Source: Symsagittifera roscoffensis (lineage: Eukaryota; Xenacoelomorpha; Acoela; Convolutidae). Taken from it: a stretch of DNA of 60,000 bases. This document shows, one piece after another, positions 1 to 12,263 of this stretch. The DNA is taken from the NCBI RefSeq assembly GCF_963678635.1, contig NC_087062.1, positions 64,145,253 to 64,205,252 of the forward strand. The letters run 5' to 3'. Made by a program: the position numbers and the translations under genes. Numbering within the stretch: position 1 is the first letter of the stretch; the number at the start of each line of letters is the position of its first letter. The notes below the pieces were generated by a model that was not told the origin of the DNA, did not search any database, and was given only the letters and a program-made list of their open reading frames with translations.

Positions 1-2101
1 TCGTTGGTTCAAATCGTCTAAGCTAGACGAAAACTCCTCGCCGCAAATCTGCACTACAAGATTAGAAGGGTTTTCACAATGAGCTAAATACACTTTAGAA
101 ATGATGTCAGCTGAAAACTCGATTTTTGCATACTCGTAATATGAAGTAATCGGTTTATCGAGGGGTTCGCTTATTTTTGTTATCGGAAACCCCATAGATG
201 TTAGACCTCCAAGAGGGTTGCTACCAATGACCAAATTAGATGTCATAACTTGGGTTGGAATTGTCTTTGAGACTTCGTCTGCCGCACTCGGAGCCCATGG
301 ACTTTCACTAGGCACTGCTGGATTTACTGGGACTGGTGACGGGAACTGATTTGTAGATGCGGTTAAAACAGGTGGCGGTACTTTCTCCGGTAGAGGAATA
401 GCTCCGTCCAGCTTCATGAATGTCGAGTTGGTGGCGTCCACCCAGAATCTAATGACATTTCCAAGTTCATTTGACATGTACTCTTGGACGTTTGAAAACC
501 CCAGTTGCGGCATCGCATGATACGACAGAGAGTAGCCGAACGTGTGTTGAAACTCTCCTTCGAACTCATCTAGCGGCTGATCTGTGGGGTTTGCATGTAA
601 CAACGTCAGAACATTGTTGCGGACTAGTTCTGGGGTTAAATTGGTGGGCGGGACAAAAGGCGCTTGGCCATTACCATTGAAGTTCTTGTCATTCCTGCGA
701 AACATTCGTGATCATAAAACTTTGCAGTTTACAAGAGCGAACTTCATTTTACTGTGAACTCCAAACTCGCTATAATTCAAACTTAATTATAATTCCGATA
801 GAGCAGTTGATATTTCAGGTTGGTACTTCAGATTGTTAGATGTACTTTACAATTTAAAATCTCAGAAGAGGTCGATCTAGAATCACGAGTTGGACCATTT
901 AAAGCACTAGCCGTCCCTGTGTCAAGTTGAGATAGACAAGATTGTCGTTCATTTAAACAAACTTACCGGGAGTCCAAAGGTTTCTTGCTTTTAGACCTCG
1001 TCGCACCTTCACTTGCAATTCTGCAGTCTGAAATGACAATTACTTATTCTACATATTATTTTAAAGATCATTTGACTAAAATGCAAAATACTGTGCTTCG
1101 CAAGTATTTTTGGAGCAACACTTAGATCTCGCGAGGAACAACAATTTGGAACAACAATTTGATCTCTTTAAGGAACATAATTAAATAAAGCCAGCATAAG
1201 AAACCATAAAATACAAAATCTCCTGTCACATTTTAAACACAAGACTCGACGAAAAAAATGAGGTGGAAAGAAATTTTCTATCCTTATTTTTTCCGTTATG
1301 GTACCATTTTAGGAACACCCGAAATTCGTATACCACAACATTTTTTTTCAACATCTTTTTTTGAACAATTACCTGCATCACTACATGAATACTTCAAAAG
1401 AATTTTGAAAGAAATTTAATTGAATTTTAAATTTCAATGAAATTCGTTTACCAGTCACTTGCTCGTTTATCAGTGAACGAGTGAAAAAAACATGATTTAA
1501 GTCGGTGCTGTGGCAACCAAACCGATAAAAATAAGCAAACAAACAGCAGTACGACAATTTTTTACGAACAGAAAATTCTTTAATTTGCATAAAAAACAGA
1601 TCCTTTTTCGCCCAGGCATTCACGTTATCTCTTCGCCATTTAACCAGCTCAAGAGGCTGAATTTTAATTGAATAAGATACAAGCTATCAACTGATTCAGT
1701 GATTCTGTTACACAAATTGGTAAACCTGAAAAAAAACTAAATTCAGATTTGATAATAATGCTAATCACTGGCGTAATGTAAAGCCAATCAAATTAAACAA
1801 AACTATAACTTGCCGATTTTCTGTCCTCCCAAGTCATTGCCATGAGTGCCGTCCACAGCCGCACGCGCATTCTTCTCATTCGTGTACTGGACAAATCCGA
1901 AGCCCTTGTGTATGGACAGGCCAGTGATGGGTCCAAACTTCTTGAACATCTTGTGGAGCTGCTCCTGCGTCACAGTCTCTGTTCTCAGGTTGCCCACAAA
2001 CACACGCGAGTCTGCTAGCACAGGGTTGTTCGTGTTAAAAGAAATATTGGCGAGAGCTCCTGATTTCGGTTTCATCGCCATCTTTGTTAGCATAATCAAA
2101 C
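1..2101 (-). CDS. RRM-LOTUS-Tudor germline-type protein, 3' end outside window
   Basis: Three exons read in one frame on the minus strand: about 2101-1814, 1027-967 and 694-1. The first holds a single RRM with both RNP signatures (SRVFVGNL and KGFGFVQY), closest in style to hnRNP C/RALY. The 61-nt second exon is basic (KSKKP). The third starts with a LOTUS/OST-HTH domain (from LTPELVRNNV through GFSNVQEYM to STFMKL), then a proline-rich linker, then the beginning of a Tudor domain (around KVYLAHCENPSNLVVQI). LOTUS plus Tudor is the layout of TDRD5/TDRD7/Tejas proteins of germ granules and the piRNA pathway; RRM plus Tudor occurs in TDRD10 and RRM plus LOTUS in MARF1. Exons 2 and 3 are joined by a clean GT-AG intron. 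Exon 1 joins exon 2 through an apparent GC-AG intron; if that is not used, the RRM exon would end at a TAG just past 1803 as a ~94-98-aa protein. The upstream acceptor at 2102-2104 implies a further 5' exon. LOTUS/Tudor assignment is firm, RRM linkage is inference. Confidence 0.72.
1028..1813 (-). other. putative GC-AG intron of the RRM-LOTUS-Tudor gene
   Basis: Read on the minus strand, the RRM exon ends at 1814 and is followed by GCAAGT, the usual form of a GC donor. The acceptor TTTCAG lies at 1028-1033. Splicing here creates a GAC codon and keeps the frame into exons 2 and 3; the aspartate sits where hnRNP C-type RRMs have the D of their C-terminal LDI motif. The sequence in between is AT-rich, and I recognise nothing else in it. 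Confidence 0.5.
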
Positions 2102-2104
2102 CTG

Positions 2105-2984
2105 AAAAGAAATAAATTTCAATTAAATCTCACAAAAGCAAGTACAATTTAAAGTTAATATTCGGTACGAATCAGTATTTCTAACAATTATGACGAACGG
2201 AGAAAAACTTCATTTCGGGAAGGTTAAAGGCTACCTTCAGGCGCGGATATAGGATTTTATCTTGAGGTCGGATTATCAAAGATTCAATCCAAACCCAATG
2301 CTGGCTACCTTAGTTTCTCCAAAAAGACTAGAATAATTTCTTCAGAATGGACACCTTAATTGTTATACAGACTACTTCATTGATTCAGAGCCAAAAATGG
2401 TAAGTAAAATTATACTGAAATCAAGTTAATCAGAACAGGTGCCTCAGTGTCTATGCTACACGCCCCTTTTATCTCTACTGTCTACTTGAAAGTGTTTCCA
2501 GGGAGCATAAAACAGTCGCATCACAAGACACATTTGCACGCAACATCGCCAAAAAACAAAAGACTGGTAAGTGCAATTTGATTCTTTAATAGGACCAAAT
2601 TATTAAACCACCCACAAATAGCAGCTGTTATTTATTTGGTTACTGGTGACGACCAAAGCTTGCTTTAAAGTCTGATAATATCTGTTTTGATTGGACATAA
2701 ACATAGTAAAAGACTTCAGATAAAAAAAATTAAAACGCATTTGTACACCTGAATAAAATAAAAGCACGTAACAAGCTTATTGCAATCCAAGACAAACATT
2801 TGACAAAACGAACACACAAAGCTGGCTCAAAAGTCATTGTGCACCATTTGAACCAAAAACAATGTTTATTGTCCGGATTAAACATGAGAAACGAGGCCAG
2901 CGTTACTTTAGCATGAAGATTTGCTAATAATACAACTACTTCTCTTTTCAATCTGAGAGGTAGTGAAGCGGTCTTAACGTCAAG
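2105..2984. other. divergent intergenic region
   Basis: This stretch separates the minus-strand RRM gene from the plus-strand TIR-like/TPR gene. The acceptor-like sequence at 2102-2104 means part of it is an intron or 5' UTR of the left gene. A shared promoter is possible, but I see no convincing TATA box or other motif. The small open frame at 2730-2951 (minus) has no recognisable domain. Confidence 0.4.
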
Positions 2985-5900
2985 ATGCAGAGCCTCGGAG
3001 TATCTGTTACGTTTCTGGAGAGTTTTATTCGGGAAAGCTTAACAGTTATCAGACCGAAGACCGAGGAGGGTTCCCAACCTGTATTGAGTGAGGCAGCCAG
3101 CATGAATGAGCCCAGAGATCAAGGGGTGAAGGAACCAGTGCACATGAACATGTTTGAGCTGATCGAGAAAGTTGTGAAGCCTCAGACAGCGACGAAACAA
3201 TCGCGGTTTGTTGAGCTACACCACGGAAAGGTCAGTTTTAGTTCTGAGAACAACTTCCAGTACCCATCAAGCTTTTCTGATTCTTGTGCTGCAACTTTGA
3301 CTAGCTCTTAAGATGAAGCTGTCACCTTTCAATAACCTTTGATCTGATATTTTCCCTAACTTTTCACTACCAATCAGCTATGTCTGTTTCTATTCGCTCT
3401 TATACCTCACAACTTAATCTAACTGTAAAATTTGTTTAAAAAACTATCTGATCTTTAAGGTCGACCCTGGTGGGAAACCATATGTCAAAGAGGCCAACAT
3501 ATTCGTGTCTTACCCATGGAGTGCCGATGTCATAGAAGTTATGCAATGCCTGCTAGACTTCGCCGCACGAAACCCTCTAGGAGCGGGAAAAGAGTGCTAC
3601 TTCTGGATGGACTGTTTTGTCATCAATCAGCACTCCGTCAAAACCAATATGAGCCCAGATAGCCTCGAGGACTACATGGACAAAACCATCCGAGGATGCG
3701 GACACATGGTGCAAGTAAGATGATCGACTTATTGCTCGGGATTGATTTGGGACTTTTCTCTTACACCTATTAACTTGTCAATAAAAGAACTGTTATACAA
3801 GCGTCCGCTTTCTTATTTCAGAGCTTAAATGCCAAAATCAACACATCAAGCTTATCAATAAAGGATTTCGTGGAGTCCCACAATTGAGATAAGAGTTGAA
3901 AAGGAGCCACGCACAATTTGCGATTCAAAAACGAATGACTATGATTACTTGCAAATGAAGCGACAAATCAAAAATAAACTTAAAAAATCGTTTTTGGTTC
4001 AAAAAATTAGAAAAATCTTATGACACATACTTCCACTTTAAGAAATTTTACGTAACCATTCTGAATGTAAGAAATCAGCTGAATCTTCAAAAAAACCCGT
4101 TCTGCGCTGAACGAAGCCGCAGAACTTAAAATAAGCAGAGAGACGACAGTCTATGTGATTTTTACTCTTTAAAACCCAGAACCTTTGTTTAAAAACAAAT
4201 TTTAAACAATTTGCGCAATTTGTTGCAGATTTTATCCTTCTTAAACTTTGTCGGGCTGTGTAAGAGGCTTCTTGTGATATAATTTTCTTACCAATTAACA
4301 AAGTAGTTTCGGCGTAATTCTTGATTAATTGAAAAAAAATGACCCATATTTGGGGTAAAATTTTGGTTGAGAGTTACGGAGAAAAAAATGCACCATAATA
4401 ATTCTGATGAAATTCTAAGCCACTTTTGTTCTCTTCACTTTTTGTCTAATCTTAACCTAATTTGAGAAAAACGTTTAGTTCGTTTTGTCGGGATGCTTTA
4501 AATCAGCACTGTACCATTTCAGGTACTCACCAAGTGGACGTCTCCGGTTGCTTTCAAACGCCTCTGGTGTGTTTTTGAATGCTTCATCGCCGAAAAATGC
4601 GCAATACCAGTTTTCTTCGTACAGCCCCAAGAGGAAGAAAAACTATTGATTAGGTGCCTCCTCGAAAAAGGCATTGGTTCATCGAACCCTATTGCTAACC
4701 AGTACTTCAAAGTGGACTCCCGAAAAGCAGCTGCAACTCTAGCAGATGACAAAAAGGTCCTTGAGGATGCCATTGAAATGTACATCGGGTATGGAAAACT
4801 GAACGAAGTCATCAAACAACAATTGCGCAACTATCTGACAGACACTTTAAAACGAACAATTGCAGATGAAAAAGAAATAAACGAGGATCCAGTACAACTG
4901 GCGCATCATGGGAGCCTGATTCTCTCTCTTGGCATTTCAGACACTACCTATTTGATAGATCTGTTCCAGAAATGTCTCAAGATGTTTGAAGAAATGGGAA
5001 AAGACCAGTGGAATCCAGACACTGTCATGTGCTACACAAACCTCGGTAGCGTTTGCCGCGAGGGCAACTTGACTGACGAGGCACTCCAATACTTGTTCCA
5101 GGCACTCGAATTAGAGCAAAAACGCATTGTGGTCGAAAGACGGAAAGTGAGTACGGTTCTGGCCGATATCTACTATCAAATTGGGGGCACTTACATTCAG
5201 AAAGGCAAGTACAGAGAGGCTTTGGATGTTCTCTTGAACGCCAATGAGATTTACGAGCAGCTAGACGAGGAACCTGAACAGACCATGAAGACTCAAAGGA
5301 AAGTTGCGGCGATCTACAACAAGATGGGGTTGTACCAGGTCGCCAAGAAAGTGTTCTCTGACATAATTGAGTTTGCATCTGATCAAAACTCAATTCCAGT
5401 TGCACTTGCTCGTTTGGAAATGGGTAATGCCAACTAAAATTAGGTTGAATTCGTTCTTTAACAAGAGAAAATTAAGACAATGATATTTTCAGCTGATGTT
5501 TTGGTGAACGAAGGAAGTCACTACTTTGGAGCTCTCGAAGTGACAAAGGCTATAGAGGTCCTTGTCGAATTCCTTGGGAACGAGTCTACTTTGGTAGTTG
5601 AGGCCTACAACAAGAGGGGAGAGATTTATAGACAGCAAGGAAAGCTGGAACAAGCCCGAGCAGATCAACTGAAAGCGCTTGACGCGTTGCAGCACATATA
5701 TGGAAAAGATCATCCCAAAACAGGTAGCCTTTTCTTGTTTTATGTTTCGGATCGCCTTTCCCTGCGGTTTGAAAAGCCTAAGCAATAGATGATTTTGCGC
5801 GCGTTTTTCATTTAACAAAAAAAAAACATTTTATTCTACCAAAAACGATCAAACTTTAACAGTAAAATAGAGACTAGAAGATTCGGCTTGTTTTACTATA

Positions 5901-8900
5901 GCATAATATCTTGTTTTATTCGCGTATTTAGGACGCACGCTGGGATATTTGGCGTCGATCAAGAACTCAATGGGTGACTTTGAGGGATCCCTCGATGGGT
6001 TCTTCACTGCACTGGATGTTCTGAAGGGGTTCAGCACGGAAGACATGTCAGAGGAGATTGCGAAAGTTAATTGCAGCTTGGCAGGAGTCTATCTCAAAAT
6101 GAACAAACACGATAATGCATTGGAATGCCTAACAACTGCACTCTCGATAAGGTTTCACAAAAAATCTAACTGTCTCGTGGCTGATTGAAATTCCAGAAAC
6201 ATCCATAAAGCCTAGGACTAATAAATTATTCTTGTCTACATTTCTTATGAGCTTTTTGACAAAATGTGAAACTCAGAAAGGTAGAAAATTTGGTTGCTTA
6301 TCTTCAAGTTAATTTGCACAAAATTACAAGTAGATATTTGAACGTTTAGGTCAAAATTAGTGGGCGAGGAGCACCCAGATGTGTCGCCAATCTTCTTTGA
6401 CATTGCCAAATGCCATATTGGAATGTTTGAGCGAAAAGAAGCCATTACATTTTGCGGGAAATGTCTCGAAATTGAGCTGCGGTCTTTAGGAGATAAACAC
6501 CCTCAAATAGGTGCGGTACTCGCTACTACATTTCTGTTTCTATCATACATTTTCATTCAACACTTACACGGGCAAAAAATGGCAAAAGGAAACTAGAAAC
6601 TTTAAAAAAAAAAACTATTAGTTAGGTTTCCACACGAATTTCGCAAAAAGTTAAAGCAAGCTCAACGGAAACTCGCCACAAATAAAAAACTAAGCCAACT
6701 GACAGTTGGGAAAGAGCAATGAACGCAAGGAAACAGAAAAAAAAAACTGAATTGTTTTGAAAAAGAAAGAATTTTAGAAAGAAAAAATATATGCCCTTAA
6801 AGCTCTTCGAACTTCACGAACAAGTTATGATTGGTGCTCTTTTGATAAAATTAACCCACTTTGAGAAAAGTGGAACAATAGGTAAACAAATTTTTTCGCT
6901 GGGAAATCTGATAAATTTCTTTTTCGAAATTAGAAGTCGATCACGTTTTTCGTGACCTTTACACTGTTTTTGTTCGATAGTGGAGTTTGCCTTCCTTTAA
7001 AAAAAAGAAATGAAGTGAACTTAAAAATAAATGAAGTCAAGGGGCGCAACATTAAAAAAATGAGCGTGAACAAACTTTAAGATTTTTCCTAAAAACAAAA
7101 AAAATCACCAAGACCTATAAAAGAGAACTGACTACGATCATTTCTCATAAAAGACGCTAGAGAGTCTCTAAAAACGCTAGAAAACTTTTTTTTGACATTT
7201 TGTTCCCTTCCTTGATCGAGTTTCTTTGAATTCGAGTTTTGCTTGCCTTACAGCTATCTAGCCTCAATTTTTAATTACAAAACTGTAATCTAACGCGCTC
7301 GCCGCTGCAGCATTACTGTCCATCTTTAACTGCGACAATTTATCAATAATAAATGCTTTTTGCATCAATGTATCAATGTTTATTCGAGTCTTCTGATGGT
7401 ACTGCTTTCAGGAACTAGCTTTTGTTTGCTGGGCGATCTGTACAAGGAACATAAGAAATACATTCCAGCATACGAAGCATACAACAATGCTTACCAAATA
7501 TGGTCACACACGTTGAAGCCCAATCATCCCCATTTGGCTAAACTGAAATCGACCATTGACGAGACTCTTGTGTTGGTGAACGCAAAAGAGAGAAGACGAC
7601 AAGGTATACAATTTTCATCAAAAAGTCTTCTTCTCTTCATAACAAAATATAGAAACACATGGCCAAAAAAGTCTTCTCTCTTCATAACAAGATATAGTAA
7701 TACACGGCCAAAATTGTTCTTATAAGACGCTACCGAATTACAAACGCAATATCTTTTATGATTTTATACCTTTCTCGTAATATAGCACTTCCTCGTAGGT
7801 TTACAAAAAAATAAGTTGGGAAAAAACTTTGAGGGCAAATGAACATTAATGATAAAATGCGCATGAACTAATTCAACATCACATTAAAATTATTTTCATC
7901 ATTTCAAGGTTCAGAATGGAAAGATCAGGTAACCTATATTGAAAAAAAAACCAAAATAATCAAAATTTTCAGAAGTTTGACTCGAATGAAGATGAATCGG
8001 GAAAACATGTCGAAAGAAACAGTTGCCAGCATTAAATTAAAATTAAGACAACAATTATCAAGAGGTAACTAAGCAGAAAATACTTGGGCAGACGCCTGTT
8101 GAATCAGAAAATGTTTTAAAAACTTTGAGCTATAAAAATCTGATTTTGCCTTCAAGCAAGGCAATGCGAGGCCACTAAACCAATACAACATACGCCGAAA
8201 TTATTTAGACCTAAAATGTTCAAAGCAAAAAAAGATAATAAAGAGGAAAAATTAGTAGCTGGTTCATGATAACTGGGATTAGAATGCAAAAACTGGTAGC
8301 TAGAAATTGATTTTCTTATACAGTATACCGATGAAATCTGTAAATACAAATGTTAACGGGTAAAAAAATCATAGCGCCCTTTTGCAATACCCTTGCTTAT
8401 TTTGAAACGAGAAAAAAACCAAGTTTTACCACAGGCGAAGCTGTAACTTCGCAAACATCCACAGGAAAGCGGCATAAGGGAGCTTTAAAATGCACAAAAC
8501 ACAAAATTTGCATGTAATCTTTTGGAATGTAAAAATCTACAGGCAACCACGCAAACTTTGAAAGTAAAAAATTGGATCGTACAAAACCAAGTTGTGTGTA
8601 AATAGGGCATTTTAAAATATTTCGCGATCAACATGAAATTGAAATGTTATCAAATGTTGTATGAAGCAAATCGTTTTAAGGTTCATTTGATGAGTGAAAT
8701 AGCATCAAAAGTGTTAACTTATTAGTAATCATTTTTCACATGCTATTAAAATAACCATGGTTCAAGACATGCAAAAAGAACACCGCCAAATCTAAGGCAC
8801 TAATATTTGGTACTTAGCTTAGAAAAATGTTGCCTTGTAGCATCACACTACGCTTCGCTGGTGTAAATAGAGGGCGAAGCTGTATTTTTTATTACTCCCC

Positions 8901-11436
8901 ATTCAGAAAAAAAAACATTTGCCACTACAAAGACAATACAAGGCAAAAACAAAACAAAGAAGAAAAGTTTCGTGAAGTTAACAAAACAAAGAGCAAGTGT
9001 TTTCTGATGTTCTCCTAAGTTCTGAAGTTACTGAAATTGTGATCAGGTTGTGCGTTGTACCAAAGTAATAGTTCAAGCAGTCATGATATCATAACTAAAT
9101 CATAAACATAGCCAATCGAAGATCGGAAAAGAGTAATATACACAGGTAAACAAAAAAACCACTGACGTTCTAGAAAAAATCTCAACTTTCGAATTTCAAA
9201 GAAAAAAATATATGCCCTTTAAGCTCTTTGAGTTTCGACAACAATTTATGATGGGCGCTTTTTTGATAACATGAACCCAACTAGAGAAAACCGGATCAAT
9301 AGTTAAATTTTTTATTCCGCTGGAAATCTTAAAATTAAATTCCACTTTCGAAACTACAAAATCCTTCACGTTTTTTTGCTCTTTTTCCACGTTTGTATTT
9401 GGAGAGTGCTATTTACATCCTTTTCAGCAGATGAAGTTCAATTGAACTCAAAAAATGCATATATATCTGAGTGCATTCATAAATGCATCAAAATGTATGA
9501 ATGCACATCTGTAGTTATTAGAGACTTTTCCTAAAAAAAATTCAGCAAGACCTATAAAAGAGTCTTGACAACATTCATTACTCTAAACAACAAAAGCAGT
9601 ACAGAGTACAAATACACAAAGAATTACCATAGAACAACTAAAAACAAGAAATCAGACACACGCTTACACATTTTGAACAGACTGGCGCGAAAAAACGTGA
9701 ACGATTTCTAGTTTCGAAAGTGGAATTTGCTTTTTAGATTTCCAGCGGAATAAGAATTTTATCTATTTATCCAGTTTTCTCTAGTTGTGTTCAAGTTATC
9801 AAAAAAGCGCCACTCATGAATTGTTCTAGAAATTCAAAGAGCTTAAAGGTCATCTATTTTTTCTTTGAAATTCGAAAGTTGACACTTTTTCAAGAAGTCA
9901 GTGTTTTTTTAATGTTTACTTGCGTTCATTACTCTTTTCCAATCTTCGATTGGCTATCTTTATTTGGTAGCAAACATTAACAGAAAGCTTTTGACAGACA
10001 AACAGCAAATTGGAGAAACTTAAAAAACTCAATCAGATACTTATATTAGCAACTTTTTACCAGCGGTCATCATTGTACTTATTTTGAGGCGCAAGCAAAA
10101 AACATTACTAACACACAGCTGGAAAATAGTCAAACTTGTTTGAACTTCTTGAACAACTTAGAACTGACACAATTTGATAAAACTAACTCAATTTGAGAAA
10201 ACATGATCAATAAGTAAGACTTTCAGTCCGTTGGGAAATCTGAAATATAAAATCCGCTTTCGAAACTAGAGGTCGATCACATTTTTCGTGACTTTCACAC
10301 TTTTTTTCGGAAGTAGCGTTTGTCTTCCTTTCAACAAAAGAAATGACGTCAACTTAAAAACAAATCAGAGTCAAACTGCAAAAAAAAATCAAATTTGAAC
10401 GAACAAATTTTAAGTTTTTTTCCTGAAAAAAATCACAGCCTATATAATAGCAATCACTACATTTATGATTCTTAAAAACCACCTTTTATTAAATCTTAAA
10501 ACCATTTTAAACTTCAAAAAACGCTAATTTTCCCGTTGAAAATACAACTGCCTCTCACGAGAAAGCGGTAAGCTTTTTTCTTGTTTAAATTTTATGCTCA
10601 CTCGGTCAATTGAGTTTTTGAACAGAGTAACGCATAACTGCTAAACTTGACACAGAGGCAAAGCTTCGTTTCGCACACACTAGCGATAACACGACAAAAA
10701 GCGGCTCTATAAAGTGCAATAAGAAAAATTAGAAATAAGACTCGAATTAGTAAACACTAGCTAAAAAGATAGTAGAGAACAGATGCTATGCAATTTCCAA
10801 TGTTACAGCGAAATTTCCAATTAAGTGAACACTTCTAATGAACACTTTATCACTTCTAATGAACAGGTTCGTAATAATTCACTTAGCTGAACGCAAGTGT
10901 AATAAGTTTAACAACTCTAGTCACAAACAACTAAAAACCAATATCGTATAAGGATAAGAAAATAGTTACTAAAAAAACATTTCGAAACTATGTCAACAAG
11001 TTGCATATGTATCGCAAATGTAACTGCTCTTTACTACTTTTCACTAAAAATATAAATTTTAGAGCTCATGGAAGCCGCTAAGCCCTCAATGAGAAGTCAA
11101 ATCAAAATGAGTGGAATGTTGAAACCTACTGCCCATTCTGTGTATTACGCTGTCGCCAAACTGTATGATGGCCATGAGCATTCAAAAGAAGCCGTTGCAA
11201 TGTAAGTTCAAACCCCAATTCACTATAAATTCGAAGTAACTACAGATTCGATAAAGCTCAAAACTTATGAGACTGTTTTTAGGTACCGTAGGTTCCTGAA
11301 AAGTGTTCAGTATGCACTTCCAACCGAGCATCCCAGAGTTGTTACAGCCAAAAACAGGATACGAGACATAAATCAGCCAGACCTGCAACAGGAATCTGTG
11401 ATGCAAAAGCCACGATTTTACAATGAACCTCAGTAA
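2985..11436 (+). CDS. TIR-like domain plus TPR repeat protein (kinesin-light-chain-like array), multi-exon
   Basis: Exons inferred from in-frame GT-AG joins: 2985-3230, 3460-3714, 4523-5423, 5493-5723, 5932-6151, 6350-6510, 7412-7603, 7909-7928 (a 20-nt microexon), 7973-8064, 11063-11201, 11283-11436. Exons 2-3 encode a TIR-like domain: strand IFVSYPWSADV, then FWMDCFVINQH, then TSPVAFKRLWCVFE, the order seen in TIR-like/TPR proteins of diverse eukaryotes. From exon 3 on the protein is helical and repeats the TPR pattern (TNLGSVCREGNLTDEALQYL, YYQIGGTYIQKGKYREALDV, YNKRGEIYRQQGKLEQARAD), with KLC-like GEEHPDVS and GDKHPQIG loops. All joins up to exon 8 keep phase. Exon 9 is open in the frame that splices correctly into exons 10-11, but the join from exon 8 is out of phase and reads a TAA after 20 codons. 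So either an exon is missed, there are two isoforms, or the 3' exons are relics. The role is probably a cytosolic signalling or immune scaffold; the substrate is unknown. Confidence 0.75.
6690..7165. repeat. diverged copy of the intronic foldback repeat family
   Basis: The stretch from GCCAACTGACAG through ATATATGCCCTTAAAGCTCTT to ACCTATAAAAGAG matches, with many substitutions, 9111-9590 and the shorter piece at 10150-10480. It lies in the intron between exons 6 and 7 of the TPR gene. No open frame is present, so it is a non-autonomous repeat. Confidence 0.7.
7619..7714 (+). repeat. two-copy tandem repeat, unit about 48 bp
   Basis: The unit begins AAAGTCTTCT(T)CTCTTCATAACAA and ends ACACATGGCCAAA or ACACGGCCAAA. 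Two imperfect copies sit back to back in the intron just after exon 7 of the TPR gene. Confidence 0.75.
9111..9954. mobile_element. foldback/MITE-like element with long terminal inverted repeats and TA flanks
   Basis: The left arm (about 9111-9365) starts GCCAATCGAAGAT and runs through ATATATGCCCTTTAAGCTC to TCCACTTTCGAAACTA. The right arm (about 9690-9954) is its reverse complement and ends ATCTTCGATTGGC. The outer ends are flanked on both sides by TA (9109-9110 and 9955-9956), the target duplication typical of Tc1/mariner-type insertions. The centre has no transposase frame, so this is a non-autonomous copy. Members at 6690-7165 and 10150-10480 show it has amplified within this gene. Confidence 0.8.
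10150..10480. repeat. third member of the foldback repeat family (one arm)
   Basis: This stretch is similar to the interior of the copies at 6800-7150 and 9220-9590, sharing the pattern GAAAACATGATCAATA, TTGGGAAATCTGAAA, CTTTCGAAACTAGAGGTCGATCAC and the trailing CCTATATAATAG. It lacks a recognisable opposite arm. Confidence 0.6.
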
Positions 11437-11497
11437 AAATATCTTTCACTTACTTTAGTTTGCCTTAAATTCATATAAATACTTCTGTAGTTTAAAC

Positions 11498-11785
11498 CTA
11501 TGTACAAAAAATTGACGTGAAATTATTTTCCTTATTTTTTCTAAGGCTGAGCTGCGATTGCGGAAATATATAAATTCCCAACGGAACCAAAGTTAAAACA
11601 ATCAAAAATATTAAATCAAATTTTGAGACAGCCTCATTTAAACTTCCTAAGAATCCATGGAGCATCATCATTACGAAGGGCAGACTTTTTGAGTCAAGTA
11701 ATAAAAAACAGCTCATACAAAAACATATCGTTAGCAGTTGGAATAACGTTAAAAGCACGTTAATTGTTCCGACCATTGTGCACAA
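11498..11785 (-). CDS. small hydrophobic open frame, doubtful
   Basis: The frame is 95 codons with two or three strongly hydrophobic segments (roughly residues 6-27, 35-45 and 58-75). It lies just downstream of, and antisense to, the TPR gene. I recognise no family. AT-rich sequence easily produces hydrophobic frames by chance, and there is no splice or promoter support. It could be a tail-to-tail neighbour gene or noise. Confidence 0.2.
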   Translation of the reverse strand: MCTMVGTINVLLTLFQLLTICFCMSCFLLLDSKSLPFVMMMLHGFLGSLNEAVSKFDLIFLIVLTLVPLGIYIFPQSQLSLRKNKENNFTSIFCT

Positions 11786-12036
11786 AAAAGAATAAAGTTA
11801 ATTTTAAAAAAAAACTTTTTTTTTGCTTTTAAGAATATGATCGAAACATACTTTGCTACTTGCACATAAACCGGCAATCCTTGTTTTATTCTATTTTTAA
11901 AAAGATTTAAGGATAAACTTTTCGGCTAAGCAAGCCAAACTTAATGTGGCAATACAAAATATAGGCCTTCGTTGTAGGCATAATAATACTTGACTTTGAA
12001 ACACCGATATATTTTTCAAAAGTAATCCAGCCATTC

Positions 12037-12066
12037 TCTAATAAATAAATAAATAAATAAATAAAA
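12037..12066 (+). repeat. (TAAA)n simple repeat
   Basis: A run of AATAAATAAATAAATAAATAAATAAA forms a tetranucleotide microsatellite between the TPR gene and the retroelement block. It could also act as a cluster of poly(A) signals. Confidence 0.9.
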
Positions 12067-12263
12067 AAGTCTTAATTCAAATCAGTAAAGTACAACTGAT
12101 TAACAAATACATTTACAAATTGTAGTTTCTCATGGAAAATCAATTAGAATCTGAAATTTCATTCCGGTCAAATGGTTCGTAGCAATATCAGTGATTTGTA
12201 TGCGAAGATATAGAACCGTACTAATAGCGCTTACATTCCGAGATTTGTCCCAATAAACAAAAG

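Larger units (their letters stand above)
8065..11062. other. large repeat-rich intron of the TPR gene
   Basis: About 3 kb of AT-rich sequence separates the exon ending at 8064 from the exon starting at 11063. It contains the foldback element at 9111-9954 and a related fragment at 10150-10480. I see no coding signal in the rest. Confidence 0.6.

Noticed and set aside
2730-2951. Minus-strand hydrophobic frame as a membrane protein gene
   Set aside because: AT-rich sequence with no domain, splice or conservation evidence.
12037-12066. Telomere-like or CRISPR-like short repeats
   Set aside because: The run is a plain TAAA microsatellite; no regularly spaced repeat-spacer structure occurs anywhere in the window.
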